Shown here: positions 49,473 through 58,393 of the stretch, piece after piece
Position numbering within the stretch: position 1 is the first letter of the stretch
Layout: each line of letters starts with the position of its first letter
Assembly: GCF_051235805.1 (NCBI RefSeq)
Contig: NZ_JBPNXV010000001.1
Location: 558,001 to 622,000 of the forward strand
Source: Pseudothermotoga_B sp051235805
GTDB taxonomy: Bacteria; Thermotogota; Thermotogae; Thermotogales; DSM-5069
Direction: 5' to 3'
DNA length: 64,000 nt
Position numbers and translations under genes: made by a program
The notes under the pieces: generated by a model
Told to the model about the DNA's origin: nothing
Database searches by the model: none
What the model saw: the letters and a program-made list of their open reading frames with translations, nothing else

Positions 49473-50496
49473 TTTTCTCACTCAAGATGAACTCAACGAA
49501 CTTCTAAAAGGACTCAGCGAAACTCTGACAGATGAAGACAAGAAGGCGATAACTGAAATATGCGATTTGATTGCCGGTTCTTCTTCTGCTGCATTGGGAA
49601 TAGTCATTGGAAGAGAGGCAAAACTCACCTTGAAAGAAGTGGCAAACAAAGCCTTGAAAGATGTGATTCAGTCAGCTGAGGAAGAGATGGTGGGTGTCCA
49701 GATAGAGTTTGCTGAAGGCATAAAGGGCAATCTTTTGTTCTTGATACCTCAATCTTTGGGCGCACGCATAGCAGACATGATGATGGGAGGTTCCGGTGAA
49801 CCAGAGAGCTTGGAGCTCGACGAGGTTAGACTCAGTGCAATAACAGAAACAATGAATCAGATGATAGGTGCTGCCATAACCTCGCTTTCAGAAAAGACCA
49901 AGAAGAAGATATCGATCGCGAATTTGAAGGTGGATCTCTTGAAAAAGGATGCAGAACCATGGTTTACCTTCAATCCAGCAGAGATTTTGGCGTACGCTCT
50001 CTACGACGTTGATCTGGAGAACTCTAAGACTTCATGGCTGATAATGCTCTCATCGATTCTCTTCTTCAAAGATATCTTCAACATGATCTACCCTCAAAAG
50101 AGTGCACCAGCAGAAAAGAAGAAAGAGAAGAAGGAGGAGAAGGTGAAGGTACAGCCTGTGCAATTTCAGGAGTTTTCCAAGCAACCAGAAGAAGCCACTG
50201 TGACATCTTCATCTGAATTCTCTGACAAACTCGAATTGCTCTTAGATGTTCCATTGAAGGTGGTAGTTGAGCTTGGACGTGCAAAGATGACCTTAAAACA
50301 GGTGCTTGAGATGAATGTCGGTTCGTTGATAGAGCTTGACAAACTCACTGGAGAACCAGTTGACATCTTGGTGAACGGCAGGCTGATAGCGAGGGGAGAG
50401 GTCGTTGTAGTGGACGAGAACTTTGGTGTTAGAATAACGGAGATCGTGAGTCCAAAACAGAGGATATATTCAATAAGGGAGACAAATGGCGTGTGA
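49462..50496 (+). CDS. fliY: FliY, CheC-like phosphatase / FliN switch protein
   Basis: 344 residues. A short N-terminal DFLTQDELNELLKGLSE CheY-binding-like helix, then two CheC-like repeats (ELDEVRLSAITETMNQMIGAAITSLSEKT), a charged linker (KSAPAEKKKEKKEEK), and a C-terminal FliN/SpoA domain (LLLDVPLKVVVELGRAKMTLKQVLEMNVGSLIELD). FliY proteins dephosphorylate CheY-P and form part of the C-ring. Confidence 0.92.
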   Translation: MNSDFLTQDELNELLKGLSETLTDEDKKAITEICDLIAGSSSAALGIVIGREAKLTLKEVANKALKDVIQSAEEEMVGVQIEFAEGIKGNLLFLIPQSLGARIADMMMGGSGEPESLELDEVRLSAITETMNQMIGAAITSLSEKTKKKISIANLKVDLLKKDAEPWFTFNPAEILAYALYDVDLENSKTSWLIMLSSILFFKDIFNMIYPQKSAPAEKKKEKKEEKVKVQPVQFQEFSKQPEEATVTSSSEFSDKLELLLDVPLKVVVELGRAKMTLKQVLEMNVGSLIELDKLTGEPVDILVNGRLIARGEVVVVDENFGVRITEIVSPKQRIYSIRETNGV

Positions 50497-51095
50497 TGAA
50501 AAAGATCTGCTTTGCGCTTCTAACATTGACTTTCAGTTTGACTGTTCTTGCAAATCCATTGCTCGATCTTGTCGAGAGTTTAGCCGGTGTTAGGGATTTC
50601 TATCTTGAGTTCGAACTTGTGATGCGCGTGAAAAGTCAAGAGCAGTACCAAGAGTCTACAGTGAGTGGTGATATTGCTGTGAGAAACCTCGAAGATTTCT
50701 ATTTGCTCATAAAAGAGCCATCCGTCGTCTCACAGCTTTCTTTTGCTTACATATCGAGAACAAAACGCCTTTATTCTTCCTTTCCCGGGTATACCGACAT
50801 GGAAAACGTTGAACTGCCGTTGACGAACATCGTAGAGGTTTTTCTCGCTGTCTTGAAAATGATACAAACTCCTGTTGTGGTCACGAAGTTCGACGGTGAT
50901 ACCTTGACAATAACCCCCACCGTTCTCATCGCTGGTAAGTCAAATGACCCTGTTGTCTTCAAGATGAAGGTGAAGGAAGGTTTGATCGAAGAATTTCTTG
51001 TAACCAACAAGAGTGGCGATGAATATATAAAGATAAAGGTCAAAAACTTAGTCCTGAACGCCAAAGTGGATCATTATTTTCACTTTGTTCAATGA
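50496..51095 (+). CDS. LolA-like periplasmic protein
   Basis: 199 residues from the ATG at 50496, which overlaps the fliY stop (TGATG). Residues 1-20 are a signal peptide (ICFALLTLTFSLTVLANP). The rest is strand-rich: DFYLEFELVMRVKSQ, VSGDIAVRNLEDFYLLIKEPSV and VFKMKVKEGLIEEFLVTNKSGD, as in LolA/outer membrane lipoprotein-sorting proteins. Assignment rests on fold-like pattern only. It is convergent with the MBL gene. Confidence 0.65.
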   Translation: MKKICFALLTLTFSLTVLANPLLDLVESLAGVRDFYLEFELVMRVKSQEQYQESTVSGDIAVRNLEDFYLLIKEPSVVSQLSFAYISRTKRLYSSFPGYTDMENVELPLTNIVEVFLAVLKMIQTPVVVTKFDGDTLTITPTVLIAGKSNDPVVFKMKVKEGLIEEFLVTNKSGDEYIKIKVKNLVLNAKVDHYFHFVQ

Positions 51096-51826
51096 GCTAT
51101 CAAGTTTTCCAGCCCCCAAGAAAAGAGTTCGGGGAATTTCCTTTTTGAGAAGTTCTCATCTGACAGTATCTCCGCATAGGTGATCGTACCGTCGAGGAGC
51201 CTTTGAATCTTGGCAAGGTATTTTATCATCAAATCCAAGCAGACTTTGTCCGAGTGATTACCGTGACCTGGTATAACCCAATCGATCTTGAGCTTCTTGA
51301 GATTCTCCAACACTTCGAGCCATTCGGTTATTTTGCTGTCCTGCACGATCTCCGGATGAAGATCGTTGAAAACGAGATCCCCTGCAACCAAAACCCTTTC
51401 TTGTTCGAAGATCACCACAGATGAATCTGGTGTGTGCCCTCCAACTTTCTTCAAGGTTACTGGACCTTCTCTGTACTCCTCTTCGAAGGTTTTCGAGGCA
51501 GTCACCACCTTGCCATTTGATGGAAGCTCTTTGAGATATTCTTCGTCCATCATCCTCATCTTTTCACTGGTGAGGTTTGATGAGATGATCTGCACGTCCT
51601 CGAAAACCACATTTCCAAAGGTGTGATCTGGATGATAATGTGTGTTCACCACAAAGAGAATCTCTTTCCTTAGGACTGATTCGATGAACTCACGAATCTT
51701 CTGTGCTTTCTCTGGGAACAACGAGGTGTCAACGACGATGACACCCTTTGGTATCGATATGATGACCACATTCGCAGAACCCTCCATGCCCACGACAAAG
51801 ACTTTGTCGGTAATTCTTTGAATCAT
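51089..51826 (-). CDS. MBL-fold metallo-hydrolase
   Basis: 245-residue metallo-beta-lactamase-fold enzyme. Seen: VNTHYHPDHTFGN (HxHxDH metal site), VGGHTPDSSVVIF, VLVAGDLVFND (bridging Asp) and VIPGHGNHSD. All metal ligands are present, so it should be active, but the substrate cannot be named; SoxH/quinoprotein-relay-like MBLs have a similar layout. It overlaps the end of the LolA-like gene by 7 bp on the opposite strand. Confidence 0.88.
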   Translation of the reverse strand: MIQRITDKVFVVGMEGSANVVIISIPKGVIVVDTSLFPEKAQKIREFIESVLRKEILFVVNTHYHPDHTFGNVVFEDVQIISSNLTSEKMRMMDEEYLKELPSNGKVVTASKTFEEEYREGPVTLKKVGGHTPDSSVVIFEQERVLVAGDLVFNDLHPEIVQDSKITEWLEVLENLKKLKIDWVIPGHGNHSDKVCLDLMIKYLAKIQRLLDGTITYAEILSDENFSKRKFPELFSWGLENLIAH

Positions 51827-51841
51827 GCGAGACCTCCCATC

Positions 51842-51850
51842 TGATATAAT
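51842..51850 (+). promoter_or_regulatory. Extended -10 promoter of csaB-like gene
   Basis: TGATATAAT between the divergent MBL and csaB-like genes. The -35 region is weak. Confidence 0.55.
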
Positions 51851-51886
51851 CTCAATGTATCATTCTTTAGAGAGGGATGCTATTCC

Positions 51887-52879
51887 TTGAAAAGTGCTTT
51901 GGTCTTCGGATACTACGGCTATGATAACCTTGGCGACGAACTCTTGTGCCGTGCCACCATTGATATACTCAGAAAAGCCTTTTTCAAAGAGATATATCTC
52001 CTTGTACCAAAGGGCAGGAAAAAAGATTACAAATGGAGCAATGTCATTCCAGTGAACAGATTTGATCCTATTTCTGTGATGAATGCCATACTTCACAGTG
52101 AGGTTGTGGTCTGTGGCGGTGGCGGCATATTTCAAGATCAGACAAGCCTGAGAAGTTTTCTTTACTACTCATCTTTGGTCGTACTTTCAAGAACTTTTGG
52201 AAAGCCTGTTTTCCTGGTTGCAAACAGTCTTGGACCGGTGAAAAGAAAGCTCTCAAGAATGATTTTGAGATATCTGCTTTCGAGAAAGAAAGTCTTTTTG
52301 ATAGCAAGAGATGCGGTGAGTGAAAGATATGCAAAGAGGTTCAGCAAGAATGTCTTTGGTGGAACAGACCTCGCGGTTTTGGAATTGGAAAAGATGCAGA
52401 TCGATTCTCAAAAAGAGCGGTGTGTATCTTTCTGCTTGAAAGAGCCGTTGGAACTATCAGAGATCGTCACCTGTTTGAAAGAAATGGGTTTTGAGAAATT
52501 CATCTTTGTCCCTCTAAGCCCCCAAGATAGAGAAGTCTCGTTGAGTTTACTGAAACAGTACAGGAACTTTGAAGTTTCAGATGATCCGATAAAGAGTATA
52601 GCTTCTTCTTCTTTGGTGATCTCGCAGAGAATGCATGGCTGTTTGATCTCTGCATATTTTGGAATACCTTTTGTGGCAGTCAATAACTCAAAAGCCACGC
52701 GATTCATGAGAAAGTACCTTCCTGATTATCCGGGCTATGCCGATGAAAATCCGACCGATATAGCCATTGCCATCGCAAAGGCGATGAACAAACCAGTGAA
52801 AATCAGAGAAAAACTTCTCGAAGACGCGAAAGCCATGGAGCAGAATTTTATAAAGCTGCTGAAAGGCATACGCCTTTGA
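51887..52879 (+). CDS. csaB: CsaB-type polysaccharide pyruvyl transferase
   Basis: 330 residues from a TTG with GAGAGGG upstream. Seen: GYYGYDNLGDELLC, VVVCGGGGIFQDQTSLRSFLYYSSLV, VANSLGPVKRK, IARDAVSERYAKR, SSLVISQRMHGCLISAYFGIPFVAV and the closing NSKATRFMRKYL, a good match to the pyruvyl transferase family. CsaB pyruvylates cell-wall polymers that anchor SLH-domain proteins. Thermotogales have an SLH-bearing outer-envelope protein, so a role in toga anchoring is a plausible inference. Confidence 0.87.
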   Translation: MKSALVFGYYGYDNLGDELLCRATIDILRKAFFKEIYLLVPKGRKKDYKWSNVIPVNRFDPISVMNAILHSEVVVCGGGGIFQDQTSLRSFLYYSSLVVLSRTFGKPVFLVANSLGPVKRKLSRMILRYLLSRKKVFLIARDAVSERYAKRFSKNVFGGTDLAVLELEKMQIDSQKERCVSFCLKEPLELSEIVTCLKEMGFEKFIFVPLSPQDREVSLSLLKQYRNFEVSDDPIKSIASSSLVISQRMHGCLISAYFGIPFVAVNNSKATRFMRKYLPDYPGYADENPTDIAIAIAKAMNKPVKIREKLLEDAKAMEQNFIKLLKGIRL

Positions 52880-52891
52880 TAGATTTGGTAC

Positions 52892-52920
52892 TTGAAAAAT
52901 ACAAAGCGGTGTGATATGAT
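52892..52920 (+). promoter_or_regulatory. Promoter of the tRNA Lys-Leu-Gly operon
   Basis: TTGAAA (52892-52897), 17 bases, TATGAT (52915-52920), with a TGA extension before the -10. It ends 22 bases before tRNA-Lys. Confidence 0.85.
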
Positions 52921-52942
52921 CAAAATGCACTGTCGTCTGGCT

Positions 52943-53018
52943 GACCCGCTAGCTCAGCCGGAAGAGCACCTGACTTTTAATCAGGGGGTCCCGGGTTCGA
53001 GTCCCGGGCGGGTCACCA
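52943..53018 (+). tRNA. tRNA-Lys (TTT)
   Basis: 76 bases with encoded CCA. Acceptor GACCCGC pairs with GCGGGTC; the anticodon loop CTTTTAA in the stem CTGA/TCAG gives anticodon TTT. Confidence 0.96.
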
Positions 53019-53020
53019 GT

Positions 53021-53108
53021 GCGAGAGTGGCGGAACTGGCAGACGCGCTGGACTTAGAATCCAGTGGGTGATGAATCCGTGTGGGTTCAAGTCCCACCTC
53101 TCGCACCA
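53021..53108 (+). tRNA. tRNA-Leu (TAG)
   Basis: 88 bases with CCA. Acceptor GCGAGAG pairs with CTCTCGC; a class II variable arm is present. Anticodon stem CTGGA/TCCAG encloses CTTAGAA, giving anticodon TAG. Confidence 0.96.
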
Positions 53109-53112
53109 GATT

Positions 53113-53187
53113 GCGGGCGTAGCTCAGCGGTAGAGCGTCTGCTTGCCAAGCAGAAGGTCGCGGGTTCGAAACCCGTCGCCCGCTCCA
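53113..53187 (+). tRNA. tRNA-Gly (GCC)
   Basis: 75 bases with CCA. Acceptor GCGGGCG pairs with CGCCCGC; anticodon stem TCTGC/GCAGA encloses TTGCCAA, giving anticodon GCC. Confidence 0.96.
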
Positions 53188-53195
53188 GTAGATAC

Positions 53196-53220
53196 CCCCC
53201 TGCGGCGCAGGGGGTTTTTT
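53196..53220 (+). terminator. Rho-independent terminator after the tRNA operon
   Basis: CCCCCTGC, 3-base loop, GCAGGGGG, then six T. A compact strong hairpin between tRNA-Gly and uvrA. Confidence 0.95.
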
Positions 53221-53236
53221 CTCAGTGAGGTGTCAG

Positions 53237-56005
53237 ATGCTGAACAGCATAAAGATCAAAGGAGCACGCGTTCACAACCTCAAGAACATCTCTGTTGAAA
53301 TCCCAAAAAACAAGATAACGGTCATAACCGGTCTGTCTGGTTCTGGAAAATCAACCCTTGCCATGGACACGATATATGCAGAAGGTCAAAGGAGATACCT
53401 TGAATCACTTTCCACCTACGCACGTCAATTTCTTGGAGAACTGAAAAAGCCCGACGTAGATTCCATTGATGGCTTGTCTCCAGCCATTGCCATAGACCAG
53501 AGAAGTGTCTCACACAACCCTCGATCTACCGTTGGTACTACCACAGAGATCTACGACTATTTGAGAGTACTTTTTTCAAAGATAGGACAGCCACACTGTC
53601 CTTCCTGCGGTAGGCCTGTGGAAAAAAAGGATATCGATCAAATAGTCAAAGATCTCTTCTCGAAGTTCAAGATTGGCACAAGGCTCTACATACTCTCACC
53701 AGTTGCCACAGACAAGAAGGGAACCTTTAAAAAAGAATTTGCAGACTACCTTGCGAAAGGCTTTGTGAGAGCGGAAGTCGATGGACAGATATTTAGACTC
53801 GAAGAAATAGGTGAGCTTGATAAGAACAAAAGGCACACGATCAAACTGCTCGTCGATAGAATTGTACTCGAAGAAGACGAAAGGCACAGAATTGCCGATG
53901 ACATCGAGATAGCCTTCAGGGAGAGTTCAGGCTTTGTGCATATCAAAAATCTTGATACAAGCGAGGAATTGATCTTCAGCCAGCACATGATGTGCCCTAT
54001 CTGCAATATAGGGCTTCCTGAGATAAACCCTAAGCTCTTTTCGTTCAACAATCCCTATGGTGCTTGTCCCAACTGTCATGGACTTGGATACAACCTTCAG
54101 GTAGATCCGCAATTAGTTGTCGATGAGAGACTCAGCATTGATGAAGGTGCAATAATTCCCTATCACACCGATGGATATTATCTCTCTCACATAAAACGTT
54201 TGGTCCATTCACTTGGTGGTTCAACCAGTGTACCCTTTGGCGAATTATCTCAACACGTTCAAGAGGCGGTTTTGTACGGCTATGGCGACTTTGAAGGAAT
54301 AGTCAACAATCTGGAAAGACGCTACAGAGAGACAGAATCAGAAGAGATCAAAGAGTGGATAGAGAGAAAGTTCATCGTACAAAGAACCTGTCCTGTCTGC
54401 GGTGGAAAGAAGCTCAAGCCCGAAGCACTTGCGGTGACGATAAAGGGGCTGAACATAATCGACTTCACTCAGATGACGATCGAAAAAGCACATGAGTTTA
54501 TCTTAGATCTACAGAGATCTTTCGGTGACAGAGAACAGAGAATAGTTGGAGAGCTGGTTGATGAGATCAAAAGGCGTTTTCAGTTCTTGCTCGACGTTGG
54601 CCTTGGGTATTTGACTCTTTCGAGAACAGTTGTCACTCTCTCTGGTGGTGAAGCTCAAAGAATCAGACTTGCGACACAGATAGGCTCAGGTTTGACTGGA
54701 GTTACCTATGTCTTAGACGAGCCGACGATAGGTTTACACCAAAGAGACAATATAAGATTGATCAACACTCTGAAAAAGCTCAGAGATCTGGGAAACACGG
54801 TGATAGTGGTGGAACACGATGAAGAGGTCATAAGGAGTTCAGATTACATAGTCGATCTTGGACCCTTTGGAGGAGAGAACGGTGGAAGGGTTGTTTACTC
54901 GGGGAGTATTGATGGTTTGATCAACAACCCAGATGGTTCTCTCACTGGTCAGTACCTTGCAGGTATCAGAAGAATAAAAAGTCCGCAGGTGCGTAGGAAG
55001 GGCAATGGAAACTCTATAACGATAGTGGGTGCAAAACACAACAATCTGAAGAACATAACAGTTCAAATTCCGCTTGGCACTTTCATCTGTGTGACAGGTG
55101 TTTCGGGTTCTGGAAAGTCCTCTTTGATAATTGACACACTCTATCCTGCTTTGATGAACGAGATCTACAGAACGAGGTTGCCAGTCGGTGCACACGATCG
55201 AATAGAAGGCATAGAGAATATCGACAAGATCATAGCGATCGATCAATCTCCCATAGGCAGAACACCGAGGAGTAACCCTGCCACTTACACGAAGGTCTTC
55301 GATGACATAAGAGAACTCTTTGCCATGACACCAGAAGCAAAGGCAAGAGGTTATGACAAGAGTAGATTCAGTTTTAATCTGAAGGGTGGAAGATGTGAGG
55401 CATGCCAAGGACACGGTTTTGTCAGAATAGAGATGCTCTTTTTGCCAGATGTCTATGTTGAATGCGATGTGTGTAAAGGTAGAAGGTACAATGAAGAGAC
55501 TCTTCAAGTAAGATACAAAGGTAAGAACATACACGAGGTACTCGAGATGTCTGTCGATGAAGCCCTTGAGTTTTTCAAAAATGTCCCACACATCTTTCGT
55601 ACCTTGAATCTGCTGTCCGAGGTGGGACTTGGTTACATCAGACTGGGTCAACCAGCCACCACGCTTTCGGGTGGAGAGTCTCAAAGGGTAAAGTTGGCTT
55701 CGGAGCTGAAAAAAGTTGCAACAGGACGAACACTCTACATACTCGATGAGCCAACGGTGGGATTACACTTCGAAGATGTGAACAAACTCATCGATGTATT
55801 GCACAGATTGGTGGACAAAGGCAACACGGTTATAGTGATTGAACACAATTTAGACGTCGTCAAAAATGCAGATTATGTGATCGACTTGGGACCAGAGGGT
55901 GGAGACGATGGAGGATATTTGATTGCTTGTGGCACGCCTGAGGAAGTCGCAAAGGTCGAATCATCACACACTGGTAAGTTCTTGGGAAAAATCTTAGGGA
56001 AATGA
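53237..56005 (+). CDS. uvrA: UvrA, excinuclease ABC subunit A
   Basis: 922-residue damage-recognition ATPase of nucleotide excision repair. Seen: ITGLSGSGKSTLAMDTIYAEGQRRYLES (first Walker A), CPSCGRPVEKKD zinc site, CPICNIGLPEINPKLFSFNNPYGACPNCHGLG, LSGGEAQRIRLATQIGSGL (first signature), GVSGSGKSSLIIDTLYPAL (second Walker A), CEACQGHG and CDVCKGRRYNEETL zinc site, and LSGGESQRVKLASEL. Start ATG at 53237 after GAGGTG. It comes directly after the tRNA terminator. Confidence 0.97.
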   Translation: MLNSIKIKGARVHNLKNISVEIPKNKITVITGLSGSGKSTLAMDTIYAEGQRRYLESLSTYARQFLGELKKPDVDSIDGLSPAIAIDQRSVSHNPRSTVGTTTEIYDYLRVLFSKIGQPHCPSCGRPVEKKDIDQIVKDLFSKFKIGTRLYILSPVATDKKGTFKKEFADYLAKGFVRAEVDGQIFRLEEIGELDKNKRHTIKLLVDRIVLEEDERHRIADDIEIAFRESSGFVHIKNLDTSEELIFSQHMMCPICNIGLPEINPKLFSFNNPYGACPNCHGLGYNLQVDPQLVVDERLSIDEGAIIPYHTDGYYLSHIKRLVHSLGGSTSVPFGELSQHVQEAVLYGYGDFEGIVNNLERRYRETESEEIKEWIERKFIVQRTCPVCGGKKLKPEALAVTIKGLNIIDFTQMTIEKAHEFILDLQRSFGDREQRIVGELVDEIKRRFQFLLDVGLGYLTLSRTVVTLSGGEAQRIRLATQIGSGLTGVTYVLDEPTIGLHQRDNIRLINTLKKLRDLGNTVIVVEHDEEVIRSSDYIVDLGPFGGENGGRVVYSGSIDGLINNPDGSLTGQYLAGIRRIKSPQVRRKGNGNSITIVGAKHNNLKNITVQIPLGTFICVTGVSGSGKSSLIIDTLYPALMNEIYRTRLPVGAHDRIEGIENIDKIIAIDQSPIGRTPRSNPATYTKVFDDIRELFAMTPEAKARGYDKSRFSFNLKGGRCEACQGHGFVRIEMLFLPDVYVECDVCKGRRYNEETLQVRYKGKNIHEVLEMSVDEALEFFKNVPHIFRTLNLLSEVGLGYIRLGQPATTLSGGESQRVKLASELKKVATGRTLYILDEPTVGLHFEDVNKLIDVLHRLVDKGNTVIVIEHNLDVVKNADYVIDLGPEGGDDGGYLIACGTPEEVAKVESSHTGKFLGKILGK

Positions 56006-56015
56006 GGTGTGTGCA

Positions 56016-57734
56016 GTGAAAAGATCGCTCATTTTGTCTTTCTTGTTCTTGTCTTTGGTGGCTGCTGCGTACAACTTTTATTTTGCAAATCTTCACTCTC
56101 ATACGAGTTTTTCAGACGGTCAAGGGACACCATCTGAGGCTTATCAATATGCAAAAGATTACGTCGACATTTTGGCTGTAACAGACCATGCTTACTATTT
56201 CAGACAAAAGATAGACGGTCAAGATAAATTGATTATGACAAAGATTGCCGCACAGCAGGCTACTGCAGACAGTTTTCTGGGACTGTGGGGTTTTGAGTGG
56301 ACTGGTGGTGTAGGACACATAAACGTCTATGGAACATCGATCTGGACAGACAGAAACGAATCCGATTTGAAGGCTCTGTACAAGTGGATCGTCGATCAGA
56401 AAGCACTTGCCCAGTTCAACCACCCCGGTGTCACCTATGGCAACTTCTACGATTTCGAGTACGATCTCGAAGCCGATGAATATATCAACTTGATTGAAGT
56501 TGGAAACGGAAACACCTCCAGAAGGACTATCACGAAGGAGATGTATTCAAATTATAGATTAGCGTTGGACAAAGGGTGGCACGTTGGTGCGACGGCAAAT
56601 CAGGACAACCATAGGGCTAATTGGGGCTCTGCAAACGACACCAGAACGGTGATAGTAGCAGAATCGCTGAGTTATGAATCGATTATGGAAGCGCTCAAAA
56701 ACAAACGCACATATGCCAGCGAAGATAAAAACGTTCGCGTGACCTTCAAATGCAACGATCAATGGATGGGCTCAATATTGAAAGATGCAACTCAATTGAC
56801 ATTTGATGTTGAGCTGGTAGATGATGAACCTTTTTACGAGGCTGTGATTGTCTCTCAGAGTGGTGATGTGAAAAACTGGCGCATAAATTCGAATCGTTTT
56901 AAAGCGCAGTATACCTGTGAACCCACCGATGGCTACGAATGGTATTTCTTGTACGTCATTCAAAATGACTGGGATGAGATCATCACGGCACCCATATGGG
57001 TTCAGCACGGTGATCTATACGTCGTAAACCTAAGAACAAAACCACAGGGTACAGATCTCGAAGTGTATTTTGATCTCATAAACAGTTCCTATGAACAAAC
57101 TCCTTGTGATCTTCAGGTGATTGCTACAGGCAAATCACAGCAGACGCAAGTGGAAGTTGCACCGAGGACAAAGAAGGAGATAGCCTTTCAGCTGAAAGAT
57201 TTGCCAGTTGGTACACACCGAGTGACCGTTCTTCTGAATGGCAAGATAGCCCAAACGGGCTTCGTTGAAATCAAGAAAGCCGTTGTATTGATAGATCAAT
57301 CACACGAGAATGCCTATCGATCTTTCTACGATCCACTCAAGAATCAATTGGAAAAAGAAGGTTTTCAAGTCGCGTACAACATGACATTTTTCAAAAGAGT
57401 TCCATCTGCTTCGTGTGTTGTAATTGGACTACCGAACAAAGGCGCTTTTGCCGAAACGATGGCACTGAACGATTTTGAAATAGAGAATTTAGTCTCTTTT
57501 GTTGGAAATGGCGGAAAGGTCGTCTTCGTGGCTTTTAGAGATTCGGTTGTGGAACCTTCCTACAACAAATTGCTTGAGAGGTTGGCAAGCGAGATGAATT
57601 TGGTGCAACGAGAAGGCAGAACCTTCGCAAAGGTGGAAGAAAAGCTACTGAATCGATATGCTGAAGGCTTCATTTTCTTCATATACTGTGAACAACCACA
57701 AGAATTGGTAGAACTCTTGAGGGAGGCGCTATGA
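56016..57734 (+). CDS. Secreted PHP-domain metallohydrolase (CehA/McbA-like)
   Basis: 572 residues from the GTG at 56016 (GAGGTG 6 bases upstream). Signal peptide at 1-18 (LILSFLFLSLVAAAYN). PHP domain with ANLHSHTSFSDG, VDILAVTDHAYYF, ALAQFNHPGVTYGNF, EVGNG and GATANQDNHRANWGSANDTRTVI, which supply the metal ligands. The C-terminal half has a beta-sandwich (DLYVVNLRTKPQGTDLEVYFDL ... VAPRTKKEIAFQL), then an alpha/beta segment. Likely an exported phosphoesterase or esterase. Its end overlaps tsaB by 4 bp. Confidence 0.82.
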   Translation: MKRSLILSFLFLSLVAAAYNFYFANLHSHTSFSDGQGTPSEAYQYAKDYVDILAVTDHAYYFRQKIDGQDKLIMTKIAAQQATADSFLGLWGFEWTGGVGHINVYGTSIWTDRNESDLKALYKWIVDQKALAQFNHPGVTYGNFYDFEYDLEADEYINLIEVGNGNTSRRTITKEMYSNYRLALDKGWHVGATANQDNHRANWGSANDTRTVIVAESLSYESIMEALKNKRTYASEDKNVRVTFKCNDQWMGSILKDATQLTFDVELVDDEPFYEAVIVSQSGDVKNWRINSNRFKAQYTCEPTDGYEWYFLYVIQNDWDEIITAPIWVQHGDLYVVNLRTKPQGTDLEVYFDLINSSYEQTPCDLQVIATGKSQQTQVEVAPRTKKEIAFQLKDLPVGTHRVTVLLNGKIAQTGFVEIKKAVVLIDQSHENAYRSFYDPLKNQLEKEGFQVAYNMTFFKRVPSASCVVIGLPNKGAFAETMALNDFEIENLVSFVGNGGKVVFVAFRDSVVEPSYNKLLERLASEMNLVQREGRTFAKVEEKLLNRYAEGFIFFIYCEQPQELVELLREAL

Positions 57735-58390
57735 GAATATTTGCCATTGACAGTTCGACTGAGACTCTTGTCATGGTTTATGCAGATGAACAGAATATTT
57801 TGAGTCTCTCATACGAAGGAATTGAAAGACATGCGATAAAGATCGCACCTCTTGCAAAACAGTTTCTCGATATGGTAGATCAGCCCGTTGAATCTCTTGA
57901 TTATCTTGGTTGTGGAATAGGACCAGGAAGTCTTACAGGACTGAGGATTGGTATAGCCTTTGTACAAGGAATGGCTTGTGCACTCTCAAAAGACGTCGTT
58001 GAGGTAGTCTCTTCTGAGATCGTGGCTTTGAATTTCTCTCATCACAACAAAGAAGTGGTCATAGCAAAAAGGGCAAGAGAGGGTTATGTCTATCTTGCCT
58101 GCTATGAGGAAAGAGCGCAGAAACTTGCACCGACTGTGATGGAACTTCAGACTGCCAAAGAGTTTGTGAAGGCTCTTAAAAACCCTATCGTGGCAGGCGA
58201 TGCCAAGGAGTTTTTCAAAGAGATTGCCAAAATCTCATCTGACGAAGCTGAGAAGATCAGAGGTGAGATACTCGCAAAAGAGGTTCTCAGAAAAGCCCAA
58301 GAAGGTCTCTTGGTAAAACCCTATGAACTTGAGCCACTTTACCTTCAAAAATCAATAGCGGAAATGAACTTCGAAAAAAGGCAAGGCTGA
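57731..58390 (+). CDS. tsaB: TsaB, tRNA t6A biosynthesis protein
   Basis: 219-residue ASKHA-fold scaffold of the TsaBDE complex that makes N6-threonylcarbamoyladenosine at position 37. Seen: FAIDSSTETLVMVY, YLGCGIGPGSLTGLRIGIAFVQGMACAL and VVSSEIVALN, then AKRAREGYVYLACYE. Its inactive nucleotide site lets it act as a partner for TsaD. It has a 4-bp overlap with the PHP gene and is convergent with the Lon-like gene. Confidence 0.93.
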   Translation: MRIFAIDSSTETLVMVYADEQNILSLSYEGIERHAIKIAPLAKQFLDMVDQPVESLDYLGCGIGPGSLTGLRIGIAFVQGMACALSKDVVEVVSSEIVALNFSHHNKEVVIAKRAREGYVYLACYEERAQKLAPTVMELQTAKEFVKALKNPIVAGDAKEFFKEIAKISSDEAEKIRGEILAKEVLRKAQEGLLVKPYELEPLYLQKSIAEMNFEKRQG

Positions 58391-58393
58391 GAC

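Noticed and set aside
54839..55684. 281-codon minus-strand frame inside uvrA
   Set aside because: Antisense of a highly conserved gene; no ribosome site and Cys/Tyr-rich random composition.
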